DNA of 64,000 bases from Sulfobacillus thermotolerans (lineage in GTDB: Bacteria; Bacillota; Sulfobacillia; Sulfobacillales; Sulfobacillaceae). The stretch is from assembly GCA_002951815.1 (NCBI GenBank), contig CP019454.1, positions 2,914,001-2,978,000 of the forward strand, read 5' to 3'. Shown in pieces: positions 26,815-36,209 of the stretch (the stretch's first letter is position 1; each line of letters starts with the position of its first letter). The notes under the pieces were generated by a model that was not told the DNA's origin, ran no database searches, and worked only from the letters and a program-made list of their open reading frames with translations. Position numbers and translations under genes: made by a program.

Positions 26815-27858
26815 TCAAATATAGTTGAGATCATCCGTTAACATTAACGGCAGGTTGTATTGGCCCTTATTTCTGCCAAAATAGCGAGCCGTCACATCGC
26901 CCCAATCCCCCTCTTCCCTGGGCCAGGGCTCATACTCCGCAAGCCATGCACGATAAGCACTGCGTAACACGTCCTCATTGACAACCTTGACCGTTCCTTG
27001 CAAAGGACCAGGGACTAGGGTCCATCCCTTCTCATCGGCTAGTCGGTGCATAGAGAAATCCGCCTCATGAATGTGAAACTGCAAATGTCTAATGTTCATA
27101 TGCGTCATCACATAAGGCAACGCTTGGACAATGGCGGCCCGGTCCCCCGCCCACTCCATAATCGTGCCTTGGTCAATCGAGCGCGCGGACACATAGACCA
27201 CCACGTAAGCCACCGGATGGTCCTCGGGGCCAATGACAAACAATTGTTGGTCAAATCCGGGACGTTGAAACCACAGTGCGTTCAGCAAAACTTCCATGTG
27301 TGCCGTGGTCCGCATAAAGCGGTAGGGCTCTTGCCGGTAGAGACGGATTAAACGCGAAGCGTACGAGGCTCTGAGGTGCGCCGGAACTTGGCGCAGAGGA
27401 TAAGACAATCGGGGCATGGATGGTGTCAACTCGATAAAAACGGTCTCCATCTGGCCCACGGCGATGGCCCCCTGGCGCAAGTACAAATCCCGGTCTCCAG
27501 ATATCAAACATAACGCTTGCTGCTCATCGCGCATGGTATCAAATACGACTTGGAGGATGCGAGAAGCCAGGTGGCGCCCGCGATATTCCGGCACAGTGGC
27601 CACCGACCCAATAGATGCCACTGGAACCGCCGCCCCCGGCACCATGCCAATTTGCTTCAGCACCCCCACCATGCTCACCGGACGCCCCCGGTCCTCAACA
27701 AAAAATAAGTTGTCCGCATTGCGGGGGTCAAACAAATGAGGGAATTCTCGGGGCATTCCTTCTCCCGGCGGCCGCTGGGGCCGGTATATGCGGTCCACCA
27801 TCTCTCCTAATGCCCCGAGATCGTCTGGGGCGGCACGCTTCACCCTAATCGCATCCAT
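26815..27858 (-). CDS. GNAT-family N-acetyltransferase with C-terminal extension
   Basis: A 347-residue protein with a GNAT domain in residues 1-150; IGSVATVPEYRGRHLASRIL is the acetyl-CoA site, followed by CLISGDRDLYLRQGA. The second half resembles an Eis-like or sterol-carrier-like extension but I cannot assign it. It is second in the recycling operon, 19 bases after the serine hydrolase, and 46 bases before the other GNAT. Substrate unknown. Confidence 0.8.
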   Translation of the reverse strand: MDAIRVKRAAPDDLGALGEMVDRIYRPQRPPGEGMPREFPHLFDPRNADNLFFVEDRGRPVSMVGVLKQIGMVPGAAVPVASIGSVATVPEYRGRHLASRILQVVFDTMRDEQQALCLISGDRDLYLRQGAIAVGQMETVFIELTPSMPRLSYPLRQVPAHLRASYASRLIRLYRQEPYRFMRTTAHMEVLLNALWFQRPGFDQQLFVIGPEDHPVAYVVVYVSARSIDQGTIMEWAGDRAAIVQALPYVMTHMNIRHLQFHIHEADFSMHRLADEKGWTLVPGPLQGTVKVVNEDVLRSAYRAWLAEYEPWPREEGDWGDVTARYFGRNKGQYNLPLMLTDDLNYI

Positions 27859-27877
27859 TATGCCTTCGTCCTTTCAC

Positions 27878-28942
27878 CTACTCAAATAACGTTTGGGCGA
27901 CGGCGTTATGAAATCGCCGACGTAAATCACCAATTTCCGTTTGCCGTCCAAAATGGACGCGATTCGTCAAGAGAATCGCCCAATGGCGACTGATGGGATC
28001 AAAGATGCACGACGTTCCCGTAAACCCGGTATGTCCTGCCGTGCTCTGGGGCCACAAGTCTCCCGTGACGCTTTGCGGATCGCCCGGCAGAACCCATCCC
28101 CATCCTCGGCGCCCATGGGCCATTTCGGTATGCAGTAAAACGGCTCGCTGCCTCACCGCACGGCCGAGGACCGGGGTTTTCTCATCGGGATCTGCGGTCC
28201 ACAAGCTTAGATACTTCGCAAGATCCTTAGCCGGTGCAAACACCCCCGCATGTCCCGCCACTTTGTCCATGGCCTCCGCGTTTTCGTCATGCACGATCCC
28301 CACTTTGGGCTGGCCGTTGATTACCTCGGTCGCTGCAATATCCGCATCAGAGTCAGGACAGTAGCGGGTAGAGTGCATGCCTAAGGGTTTAAACACCTGC
28401 TCTTCCACAAATGTCGCAAGAAAAGTTCCCGTGATTTTCTCGACTAATGCCCCTAAGATAATAAATCCCAGATCGCTGTAGACCACTTGTTGCCCGGGTG
28501 GATACGCTAAAGGCTCTTTGAGAACCCGGTCTATCATGTCTTGGCGTCCTTTGGCATGCGCATAAAATGGTTGATGGGACACCAATCCCGCGGTATGCGT
28601 TAGAAGTTGACCGATGCGTACCTGCGCTTTATCCCCCTCGCGAAAGGCCTCAAAATACCGTGAGAGCGGTGCCTCCAGCGAGAGGTCGCCGGACTGAACC
28701 AACACCAAGACGGCAGGCAATGTCGCCACCACTTTGGTTAACGAGGCTAAATCGAACACCGTATCCTTATGCATGGGCCGACTCTCCCCATACACTTGCG
28801 CACTGCCCATCGCCTCACGCCACAAGACTTTGGCACCACGACCAGCAGAGGCCACAGCTCCAGGAATCATCCCTGTCTCAACAGCTTGCCGAACCACTCG
28901 CTCGGCCGCGCTAAAATCTCCCAACGTTTCTCCTAGTTTCAA
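27878..28942 (-). CDS. Serine hydrolase, beta-lactamase class C family (AmiE-like)
   Basis: A 354-residue penicillin-binding-fold hydrolase. Ser67-x-x-Lys70 (DLASLTK) is the nucleophile motif and YSDLGF supplies the second-motif Tyr. In B. subtilis the equivalent gene beside ybbC and nagZ is amiE, an N-acetylmuramoyl-L-alanine amidase that strips the stem peptide; this is the likely role here by context. No signal peptide is seen. The frame opens at TTG 28942 close behind GGGAGG; TTG 28924 behind AGGAG is an equally good start. It is the first gene of the operon. Confidence 0.82.
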   Translation of the reverse strand: MKLGETLGDFSAAERVVRQAVETGMIPGAVASAGRGAKVLWREAMGSAQVYGESRPMHKDTVFDLASLTKVVATLPAVLVLVQSGDLSLEAPLSRYFEAFREGDKAQVRIGQLLTHTAGLVSHQPFYAHAKGRQDMIDRVLKEPLAYPPGQQVVYSDLGFIILGALVEKITGTFLATFVEEQVFKPLGMHSTRYCPDSDADIAATEVINGQPKVGIVHDENAEAMDKVAGHAGVFAPAKDLAKYLSLWTADPDEKTPVLGRAVRQRAVLLHTEMAHGRRGWGWVLPGDPQSVTGDLWPQSTAGHTGFTGTSCIFDPISRHWAILLTNRVHFGRQTEIGDLRRRFHNAVAQTLFE

Positions 28943-29240
28943 AAACCTCCCTAATCCTGAGGCTTTTAAGTCCTAATAGACCCGTGGCGTCCCAGATTAA
29001 GCGGCTGAGACCTAAAAGCCCAAAGCCCCGCAAAATCGCAGGTCTTTCCTATGGGCTCAGTCTGAACCTTCCTGCACGAGGAATTTTATTCGGATAAGAT
29101 GTTCTAGGCTTTTACGCCTGAAACATTCTCAATGCCACAAATTCCCGGTGCCTTGTCGGGACCACGAAACCAGGGTTCCTCCTTTCTCTTTTTGGGGTTT
29201 TACTGCAATTGTGTGATGGTGTTTCGTCCAAAGGCCTGAG
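28943..29240 (-). promoter_or_regulatory. Structured leader of the amino-sugar operon
   Basis: No protein gene is evident in this roughly 300-base gap. On the minus strand the arms 29009-29020 and 28961-28972 can form a 12-pair stem with one wobble just before the first gene's ribosome site. The same 29008-29013 bases can instead pair with 29040-29045, so two structures compete. A further 12-pair hairpin with one mismatch lies at 29098-29127. It does not match a riboswitch class I know. The wobble pairs only on the minus strand, which supports a leftward RNA. Confidence 0.45.
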
Positions 29241-30242
29241 TTATTCGCTTAAGGGAACGGCCACGACATGGCGCTCCTTAGGATAATGACAGGCATATTG
29301 ATGGGCCGTCCCCACGAGTTCTGGTTTTTCTTGCCCACACAATGGTTGTGCATAAGGGCAGCGCGGGGCGAAGGCACACGCGTGTTCCGGAGGTTGACCA
29401 TGTCCAAATTCTTTTAAGGGGATATACCGATCAGGCCCTGGCTCTTCTAATCCTTTGAGCACGGGCACGGCGCTTAAGAGCGCTTGCGTATAAGGATGCT
29501 GCGGATGCAAGATGACCTCATCGGTAAGCCCGTGCTCGACAATCCTGCCCTTGTAAATAACAAACATTTGCCCGTCATCGCCGACGTAACGGGCAGAGGC
29601 CACATCGTGGGTGATAAACAAGACTGAAATCTTAAAGCGCTCCCGCAAGTCCCGCAACAGTTTCAACACCCCTAGCCGCAAGGACACATCAATCATAGAG
29701 ACAGCCTCATCCGCCACCAGCACCGATGGGTCCACCGTTAAGGCCCGAGCAATCACAATGCGCTGGCGTTGTCCCCCTGAGAGCATATGCGGATATTTAT
29801 AAATGACTGCATCGGGGTCAAGCCCTACCAACTCCAGCACCTCGTGCAACCTGTGCATAATCCACGCTTTATCCGCGCCCCGCTCTTTCGCAATGACTTT
29901 TAACGGATCAGTCAAAGCTTGTTCAATCGTGCGCGCCGGGTTGAGTGCCTGATAGGGATCTTGCTGAATCAATTGCACCCGGCGTAACAACACCGCACGC
30001 TGACGTCGGGGCAACTGTGCGAGGTTCTGTCCGTCCATGACCACCTCGCCGGCGGTATACGTCTCTAATCCGGCCAAGATACGACCGATGGTGGTTTTCC
30101 CGCACCCCGACTCTCCAATAAATGACACCGCTCCGCCGTCAGGAATGTGAAACGAGACATCATTGACGGCCTTTATGGCATCATGGCCTAATAAGCCGCG
30201 GGTTCCGGGAAACGTCTTCTCCAAATGTCTGACCTCAATCAT
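29241..30242 (-). CDS. Oligopeptide-type ABC transporter, ATPase (OppF/DppF)
   Basis: A 333-residue ABC ATPase of the Opp/Dpp family. Walker A GESGCGKTTIGR, signature LSGGQRQRIVIARAL and Walker B VLVADEAVS are intact. The C-terminal Cys pattern (CAFAPRCPYAQPLC) is the OppD/F signature that often holds an iron-sulfur cluster. The start overlaps the OppD-like gene stop by four bases. It powers uptake together with the OppD-like subunit and is last in the importer operon. Confidence 0.93.
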   Translation of the reverse strand: MIEVRHLEKTFPGTRGLLGHDAIKAVNDVSFHIPDGGAVSFIGESGCGKTTIGRILAGLETYTAGEVVMDGQNLAQLPRRQRAVLLRRVQLIQQDPYQALNPARTIEQALTDPLKVIAKERGADKAWIMHRLHEVLELVGLDPDAVIYKYPHMLSGGQRQRIVIARALTVDPSVLVADEAVSMIDVSLRLGVLKLLRDLRERFKISVLFITHDVASARYVGDDGQMFVIYKGRIVEHGLTDEVILHPQHPYTQALLSAVPVLKGLEEPGPDRYIPLKEFGHGQPPEHACAFAPRCPYAQPLCGQEKPELVGTAHQYACHYPKERHVVAVPLSE

Positions 30243-31240
30243 TTCGCCATCACCTTAAAACATGCGACTTTGCGGCCAGGGCCTGCTATCTCATAGGGAG
30301 GCCGATGATTTTGGCATTGGGCCATGCGTTCGGGGCAACGATCGTAAAATAAGCAAGCGTTTTGCACAAACGTCTGAAGGTCTGGAGGCGAGCCCGCAAG
30401 AGCCACGGCCTGATCAAGATTTCCCGAAATTCGGGGAATCGCGCGAATCAGCCCGCGCGTATAAGGATGTTGGGGATGGGCCAAGACATCCTCAGTCTTC
30501 CCTTCTTCCGCCAGTTCGCCACCGTACATAACGATGACGCGGTCGGCTAAGTCTGCCACCACTCCCATATCGTGCGTAATCAAGATAATGGTTAGGCCGC
30601 GTTCTTCCTGGATACTCCGCACAATTTCTAGAACCGATGCCTGCGACAACATGTCGAGGGCCGTTGTGGGTTCATCGAGAATCACGATTTGGGCGTCGAG
30701 CACCAATGCAAACATGATGCCCACCCGTTGGCGCATTCCACCGGATAACTCGTGCTGATACGAGGTTAAGACCCGGTCCGCATCCATACCCATGCGTTCC
30801 AAAAGCTCCTTAGCTCGGCGTAACAACGCCCGCAAGTCTTTGACATTATGGGAACGTCCTAAATCCAGCACCTGATGTCCAATGCGCGTTAAAGGATTCA
30901 GAGAGTTTTGAGCGGCTTGGAAAACAAATCCCACATGACGGCCCCGCGCCCTGCGCTGACTCTCCTTGTCCAGCGTCATCATATTGCCGACACCATCGAT
31001 AATCACGGAACCTTTGACAATTTTGCCTGGATGCGGTACGGCATTCATCATAGCCATTGCCAATGTCGACTTGCCCGATCCCGATTCCCCAATGATGCCG
31101 GTAATCTGACCCCCGACAATGTCCAAATTAATTCCGTTGACGGCCGGAATTTGTCCTTGACCCGTGGTATAGACCACTTCCAGCCCACGAATGGTAATCC
31201 CCGCAGCAGGCGGCGCTGTCGGCAATGAATTGGCACTCAC
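30239..31240 (-). CDS. Oligopeptide-type ABC transporter, ATPase (OppD/DppD)
   Basis: A 333-residue ABC ATPase paired with the previous one. Walker A is GESGSGKSTLAM, signature LSGGMRQRVGIMFAL, Walker B IVILDEPTTALD, and the C-terminal Cys motif is CLFYDRCPERMAQC. It forms a heterodimer with the OppF-like subunit. It lies four bases after the permease gene. Confidence 0.93.
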   Translation of the reverse strand: MSANSLPTAPPAAGITIRGLEVVYTTGQGQIPAVNGINLDIVGGQITGIIGESGSGKSTLAMAMMNAVPHPGKIVKGSVIIDGVGNMMTLDKESQRRARGRHVGFVFQAAQNSLNPLTRIGHQVLDLGRSHNVKDLRALLRRAKELLERMGMDADRVLTSYQHELSGGMRQRVGIMFALVLDAQIVILDEPTTALDMLSQASVLEIVRSIQEERGLTIILITHDMGVVADLADRVIVMYGGELAEEGKTEDVLAHPQHPYTRGLIRAIPRISGNLDQAVALAGSPPDLQTFVQNACLFYDRCPERMAQCQNHRPPYEIAGPGRKVACFKVMAK

Positions 31241-31244
31241 GAAA

Positions 31245-32159
31245 TTACGCCTCCTTCAACCGCGGATTGAAAATTTCATCGACGGCATCCAAGAACAACA
31301 CCACGCCCAAGGTCAGAATCAACAATGCGAGAAGCGGAGAGAGCAAATACGGCAAGGCCTGCGCACTAGACATGGCGCCGGCAGAGAATACCGCCAAATT
31401 GAGCATCACACCCCAGTTGTTGACCTGAAACGGTACGACGCCTAAGAAGAACAACCCGACTTCGGCATAAATGCTACCCGTCACGGCTAACAACAAGTTC
31501 ATCGCGATATAGGATCCAACGTTCGGCAAAATTTCTCTAAACAAAATGTGAAACGGAGACAACCCCAAAGTCCTGGCCGCCTCAATAAAACCCCGTTCGC
31601 GCAACGACAGAGTTTGCGACCGCACCGCTCGCGCCAACCCACCCCATCCGGTAATGCCCAACACAAATCCCATGGCCACAGGCTGTCCAAAGTTCCATAC
31701 CGTAGACAAGACCACCAGTAAGGGAAATCCAGGAATGGTCAGAATAAAGTCGGTAATGCGCATAATCACGGAATCGGTCCAGCCCAAGTAGTAGCCTGAA
31801 ATCAAGCCCAAGGCGGTTCCGAACACGACGGTAAAGACAGCCGCCATGGCAGCCGCGAACAAAACGTAACGCGCCCCGGTGATAATTAAGGCTAAATTAC
31901 TTGTCCCCTCAAAATCGGTGCCCAGCGGATAGCGCCAGCTGATGGGCGCATAAATCGCATTAGGGTTAATCGGAAGTTGCTTGGGATACAAATAGGGCCC
32001 GAAAATCGCCATCAAGGCAAACAGCACAATAATCCCCAGCCCAATCAGGCGCCCAGGCTTCTTGACAATAATCCGCCAAGCATTCTTAAGAAATGAGGGA
32101 TGGCCCGAGGGTCCATTGGATGGTCTAGACGAACTGCTGGTGCTAACGGCTAAAGACAT
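31245..32159 (-). CDS. Oligopeptide-type ABC transporter, permease (OppC/DppC)
   Basis: A 304-residue inner-membrane subunit with about six helices. A hydrophilic N-terminus precedes the first helix (LIGLGIIVLFALMAIFG), and the C-terminal half carries the EAARTLGLSPFHILFREILPN coupling loop that contacts the ATPases. It follows the OppB-like permease by six bases. Confidence 0.92.
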   Translation of the reverse strand: MSLAVSTSSSSRPSNGPSGHPSFLKNAWRIIVKKPGRLIGLGIIVLFALMAIFGPYLYPKQLPINPNAIYAPISWRYPLGTDFEGTSNLALIITGARYVLFAAAMAAVFTVVFGTALGLISGYYLGWTDSVIMRITDFILTIPGFPLLVVLSTVWNFGQPVAMGFVLGITGWGGLARAVRSQTLSLRERGFIEAARTLGLSPFHILFREILPNVGSYIAMNLLLAVTGSIYAEVGLFFLGVVPFQVNNWGVMLNLAVFSAGAMSSAQALPYLLSPLLALLILTLGVVLFLDAVDEIFNPRLKEA

Positions 32160-32165
32160 CTCGGC

Positions 32166-33158
32166 TCACCTCCGAATCCTAGGATCGACGACCGAATACA
32201 AGAAATCTGCGACAATGTTCGCGACAATGACCGCCACCGTAATCAGCAAAAACGCTCCACTCATCAAAGGGTAGTCGCGCGAATCAATCGCATGCAACAA
32301 CAGATTGCCAAGCCCCGGATAATCGAAGATATCCTCAATGAACAAAGAGCCGCCGAACATAAAACCAATCGACAGCGCAAAGATCGTAAACAGTGGCAAA
32401 ATGGCATTGTGCGCAATATAGCGTAAGCGCGTCGACGCTTTGATTCCACGCACCTCAGACGCCAGGATAAAGTCATCACCTAATACGCTGATAACGCTGG
32501 ATTTCATGGTCAAAAGCCATCCCCCATAACTGGATAACGCATACGTCGCTACGGGTAAAATGGCATGCCGGATCAAGGACATGATAAAGGGGCCATTAAA
32601 TCCGGGTGTCAACGCAGCATTATAGGGCGCACCAAATGGTAATAGCGCCCATATCGTCGTAAAGACATAGGCAAGAAACAGTCCCATGACAAACTGCGGA
32701 ATTCCATGCATAATCGAGCCGGACAGCGTAATCGCGCTTCCCACCGGTGAGGAACGTTTGACGGCTGCAATGACCCCCGCTAACACGCCCACAATAAAGC
32801 TAGCAATCAGGCCTGTCGTCACCAAGATAATGGTCCAAGGTGCTGCGTTGAGAATGATATGAAGCACTGGGACCCCTTCATAAGAAATTGATCGCCCCAA
32901 ATTCAAGTGCAAGATTTGCCCAATGTAATGCAAATACTGCTGCCACAGCGGTTGATGAGGGATAAAGCCATACATCACACGCACCGCATCCATCGCTTGC
33001 ACTGGTGTCATTCCGCGCATAATCAGCTCATTATACTTGGCGGACACCGGATTTCCCGGCATCATGCGCACAAGGAAAAAGGTAAACGACGCAACGACCA
33101 GCACCATAACGATTCCCGCCACGATCCGTTTCGCTAATCGGATGAGGATGTTTTTCAC
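32166..33158 (-). CDS. Oligopeptide-type ABC transporter, permease (OppB/DppB)
   Basis: A roughly 330-residue permease with six predicted helices, opening with KNILIRLAKRIVAGIVMVLV and including the N-terminal FFLVRMMPGNP signature of the OppB group. The coupling loop ASEVRGIKASTRLRYIAHNAILP is present. I chose GTG at 33158 because GGAGGG lies seven bases upstream; a longer frame to 33203 has no ribosome site. Confidence 0.92.
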   Translation of the reverse strand: MKNILIRLAKRIVAGIVMVLVVASFTFFLVRMMPGNPVSAKYNELIMRGMTPVQAMDAVRVMYGFIPHQPLWQQYLHYIGQILHLNLGRSISYEGVPVLHIILNAAPWTIILVTTGLIASFIVGVLAGVIAAVKRSSPVGSAITLSGSIMHGIPQFVMGLFLAYVFTTIWALLPFGAPYNAALTPGFNGPFIMSLIRHAILPVATYALSSYGGWLLTMKSSVISVLGDDFILASEVRGIKASTRLRYIAHNAILPLFTIFALSIGFMFGGSLFIEDIFDYPGLGNLLLHAIDSRDYPLMSGAFLLITVAVIVANIVADFLYSVVDPRIRR

Positions 33159-33227
33159 GTGTGGTCCCTCCGCATACACCATGATGAGCCAGGTCAGGCC
33201 CAAAAGACCTGACCCGACACATTTCCC

Positions 33228-35033
33228 TTATTTCGGCTGCACGTAGCCGCTCATAATCCAAACACCCGGGGGGTTGTCTAGCATGCCATTGTTATGCACG
33301 GGGAAATCCGTAAAGCGGGTGGTATTAATAAACTGCACATTGATGTAGTTCCACAGCGTGATCATCGGCAAGCTTTCATTCGTGGCCAAAGCCAGCTTTT
33401 GCACAATGGGACGCTGTTGCGCAGCGGTCAGGCTGTTGAGATCATAGGTCAACTGGCCAGGATTGACCATTTTCCCGTTCGGCAAGGGAATTTCTTGCGG
33501 AGAGTCGACCCAATTACCTTCCGTCTTGTTACTGTATGGATAGTACACCAACTGGCCGCCTACCACGTTATAACCATCATTGGGCCCATATATCCGCTGG
33601 AAAGTCGGATACGCTTCGGGGCCTAACGCATTGATCCAGAAGGCCAGCGCGTACTTGTCCAGTGCAATATCTTTAAGGTATTCTGAATAGCTGCTCACAA
33701 TGTCTGGAGAGGTGGGAATGCCAAACTGCGTCATTTCAGTCGAAATCACCTTCGCGGCCTCAATCCAGTCGCTAAAACCGTTCACGGTATAAATCGTCGC
33801 CGTCCACGGCTTGCCATTAGGCATCATCCACTTGCCATTGACCTTCTTGAACCCAGCCTTTTCTAACTCTTTGGTGGCTTCACTGAGGTTATAGCTATAG
33901 GGATTCAGCTCCTTAATTTGGGCAGGGGTCAGCCATTTTTCGGTAGCCTGATCGACCATACCATCTGAGTACTTAGACACCGTCCCGACCACCGGTTCCG
34001 CCACTTTCTGGACAACATCGCGGTTAATGACATGCGCCAGAGCATGACGGACAGCCGGCATACCGTAAGGATAAATGCCTTGGTTGAATGCTAAAGCGGC
34101 GCCCACGTATGATGGCGATACGACTTCCTGATTGCCCTTCACCTGCAAAATACGGTGAAGGATGTCCGTCGGCATGGCGGTAAAAGGCGCCATGTCAAGT
34201 TGACCCGCAATCAGATAGTTCCAGATTTGCTGGTTGCCTGTATAGTTGCGAAAGACCACTTGTTTGATATGAATTTTATTCGCAGCGTAGAAGTCAGGGT
34301 TTTTGACAAGCAGCGCTTCACCCGGGTTCAAGTTCTTGATCAAAAAGGGTCCGGCCGAAATATCGGTCTTGGGCGCGTAGTCGACCACGGACTTGCCAAT
34401 GTTCGTCAGTTCTGTCTGCGCTTTCGTTGCTAAGGCTTTCAGCGTGGGGTTGCTGCCGGTATACATCGATTCGTCAATAATCGTCCAGATGTTCTTGCCC
34501 ATAATGGGGTCGTATTCAAAAGCGGGAATAATGGGTTGCTGCATAAGCGAATTGAAAAACAAATTGTAGTTTTGGCCTGGCACTTGTGTAAACTGCACTT
34601 CTGTCGGCGAAATGACTTTGACACTGCCCAAATAAAAAGCTTGCGAGTTGCCCTGGGTAAAGCCTGCAGCCATGGACGCCTTGACATCCTGCGCCGTAAC
34701 CGGCTGCCCATTCGACCATTTTGCATTAGGCTGCAGCCACACGGTCACAGTTCGCCCGCCATCAGAAATTTGCCATTTCTTAGCTAATCCGGGATAGAAG
34801 TCATTGGGATTCGTCGCCGAATTTGTGAACCATCCCAATTGCATCACATCAAAACTCATAAAACTGTTCCCATTGGTGTTGAAGGGGTTCATCGGAGCCC
34901 CGTCGGTAATGCCGTGAGCTTCATCAATCGTGGTGAAGGTCTGAGCTGCGGCACTGTGTGTTGGGGAGGCGCCACAGCCTGCTGCCAACACTCCTAAGCT
35001 AGCAATTAGCGCTAGAGGAAGCACTTTCTTCAT
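33228..35033 (-). CDS. ABC transporter substrate-binding lipoprotein (SBP family 5)
   Basis: A 601-residue extracytoplasmic binding protein. The N-terminus is a lipoprotein signal (KKVLPLALIASLGVLAAGC) with the modified Cys at about residue 20. The mature protein has the family 5 pattern (YPGLAKKWQISDGGRTVTVWL, WSNGQPVTAQDVKAS). ATG 35033 follows AAGGAGA by six bases. First gene of the leftward importer operon, so it gives the importer its specificity. It may bind peptides, muropeptides or chitooligosaccharides; the neighbouring recycling genes favour cell-wall-derived ligands. Confidence 0.92.
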   Translation of the reverse strand: MKKVLPLALIASLGVLAAGCGASPTHSAAAQTFTTIDEAHGITDGAPMNPFNTNGNSFMSFDVMQLGWFTNSATNPNDFYPGLAKKWQISDGGRTVTVWLQPNAKWSNGQPVTAQDVKASMAAGFTQGNSQAFYLGSVKVISPTEVQFTQVPGQNYNLFFNSLMQQPIIPAFEYDPIMGKNIWTIIDESMYTGSNPTLKALATKAQTELTNIGKSVVDYAPKTDISAGPFLIKNLNPGEALLVKNPDFYAANKIHIKQVVFRNYTGNQQIWNYLIAGQLDMAPFTAMPTDILHRILQVKGNQEVVSPSYVGAALAFNQGIYPYGMPAVRHALAHVINRDVVQKVAEPVVGTVSKYSDGMVDQATEKWLTPAQIKELNPYSYNLSEATKELEKAGFKKVNGKWMMPNGKPWTATIYTVNGFSDWIEAAKVISTEMTQFGIPTSPDIVSSYSEYLKDIALDKYALAFWINALGPEAYPTFQRIYGPNDGYNVVGGQLVYYPYSNKTEGNWVDSPQEIPLPNGKMVNPGQLTYDLNSLTAAQQRPIVQKLALATNESLPMITLWNYINVQFINTTRFTDFPVHNNGMLDNPPGVWIMSGYVQPK

Positions 35034-35188
35034 GATGTCTCTCCTTATCATTCGATTGAAAAGCTGTTTAATCGCCAAATTTTCCGACATAAACACGCTG
35101 CATACTGTAAAATTTCAGGGAATTTGCTATAAGCTGTATAGAAATCTGGGGCTTATGTTATCATATTTCAAAAGTAGAACCAATAGAG

Positions 35189-35228
35189 TGAAAAAAATAT
35201 TCATCTTCAATTACAAAATATTTTTTCA
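35189..35228. promoter_or_regulatory. Large inverted repeat, probable MurR/RpiR operator
   Basis: The arms at 35189-35201 (TGAAAAAAATATT) and 35217-35228 are reverse complements except for one extra A. They lie in the AT-rich 228-base gap between the divergent importer and regulator genes. RpiR-family operators known in other bacteria contain TGAAA/TTTCA half-sites, which this repeat has at both ends. Binding is inferred. Confidence 0.55.
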
Positions 35229-35261
35229 TTCCACATGGTTAGGGGAAAGAGAGGACAAGCC

Positions 35262-36146
35262 ATGGCTATCTCTGGGGTATTAGACCGTCTGAGCAGCACG
35301 TTACCAACCTTGGCAAACTCGGAGGCACGCATTGCTCGCTGGATTTTAGAAAATCCCCACCAGCTCGTTGACTTAACCGTTAAAGACCTAGCGCAACTGA
35401 CTGGAAGCAGTCAAGCCGCCGTCATTCGCCTGTGTAAATCGATTCAGGTCCCAGGCTATCAAGCCTTAAAAGTGGCTATTGTCGCCGATATTGCTCGCGA
35501 AGATCCACCAGCGGGTAACCGATTTGTCGAAATCGATCCGGCCGCCTCCCTTTCACGGTCCATTCAGTCTTTGCGCCGCAACGCCATCATGGCCATCAAT
35601 CGCACCCTAAATGATGTGCGCGAGCATGATATTGAAGAACTGGTGACACGCATTCAGAAAGCCCGCTGGATTGTACCGTACGGCATTGGGGCTTCCGCGG
35701 TCGTGGTCAAGGATTTTCAGCAAAAACTTTGGCGCCTTGGCCTCCCAATCTTTTTCTCTGAGGATTTCCATGTGATGGCGACCATTGTCGGGCAGCTGTC
35801 CGACCAAGACGTGTTCTTTGCGGTGTCCTATTCAGGCGAAACCGCCGAAGTGCTCGAACTCGCTCAATTGGCCCGGTCTAAAGGGGCAAGCGTTGCCGCT
35901 TTGACACGTTTCGACCGAAAAAATCCCTTAGCCCGCATGGCCGATTTGCCATTTTACGTCTATGCCTACGAAGCCTCGCCACGCATTGGCGCGGGTTCGT
36001 CGCTCATCGCGTCGTTGGTGGCTCTCAACGTGCTGCTCCTTGCTCTTGCCAACGCCTTCGCCGATGATGCGCAGTCAAAACTGTCGGATAGCTTACAAGC
36101 GGTGCTAACGCACCGCCGTCCTCCACGCGTAACTGGAGAAAACTAG
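35262..36146 (+). CDS. MurR/RpiR-family transcriptional regulator
   Basis: A 294-residue regulator. Residues 1-75 form the RpiR helix-turn-helix (LTVKDLAQLTGSSQAAVIRLCKS in two halves) and residues 115-260 a sugar-isomerase (SIS) domain (GIGASAVVVKDFQQKLWRLG, AVSYSGETAEVLELA). The family senses phosphosugars such as MurNAc-6-phosphate or GlcN-6-phosphate. ATG 35262 follows AGAGGA; an earlier ATG at 35235 lacks a site. Being divergent from the importer and near nagB, nagZ and namZ, it probably controls this locus. Confidence 0.9.
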   Translation: MAISGVLDRLSSTLPTLANSEARIARWILENPHQLVDLTVKDLAQLTGSSQAAVIRLCKSIQVPGYQALKVAIVADIAREDPPAGNRFVEIDPAASLSRSIQSLRRNAIMAINRTLNDVREHDIEELVTRIQKARWIVPYGIGASAVVVKDFQQKLWRLGLPIFFSEDFHVMATIVGQLSDQDVFFAVSYSGETAEVLELAQLARSKGASVAALTRFDRKNPLARMADLPFYVYAYEASPRIGAGSSLIASLVALNVLLLALANAFADDAQSKLSDSLQAVLTHRRPPRVTGEN

Positions 36147-36209
36147 CTTTGCCAAATGCTCAAAATGAGCCTATTATGGTAAGCAACTTGGGTCGGGAGG
36201 TCATCCAAC

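Noticed and set aside
28943-29240. Possible glmS ribozyme or T-box in the leader of the amino-sugar operon
   Set aside because: None of the conserved glmS core or T-box sequences could be found; it is listed only as a structured region.
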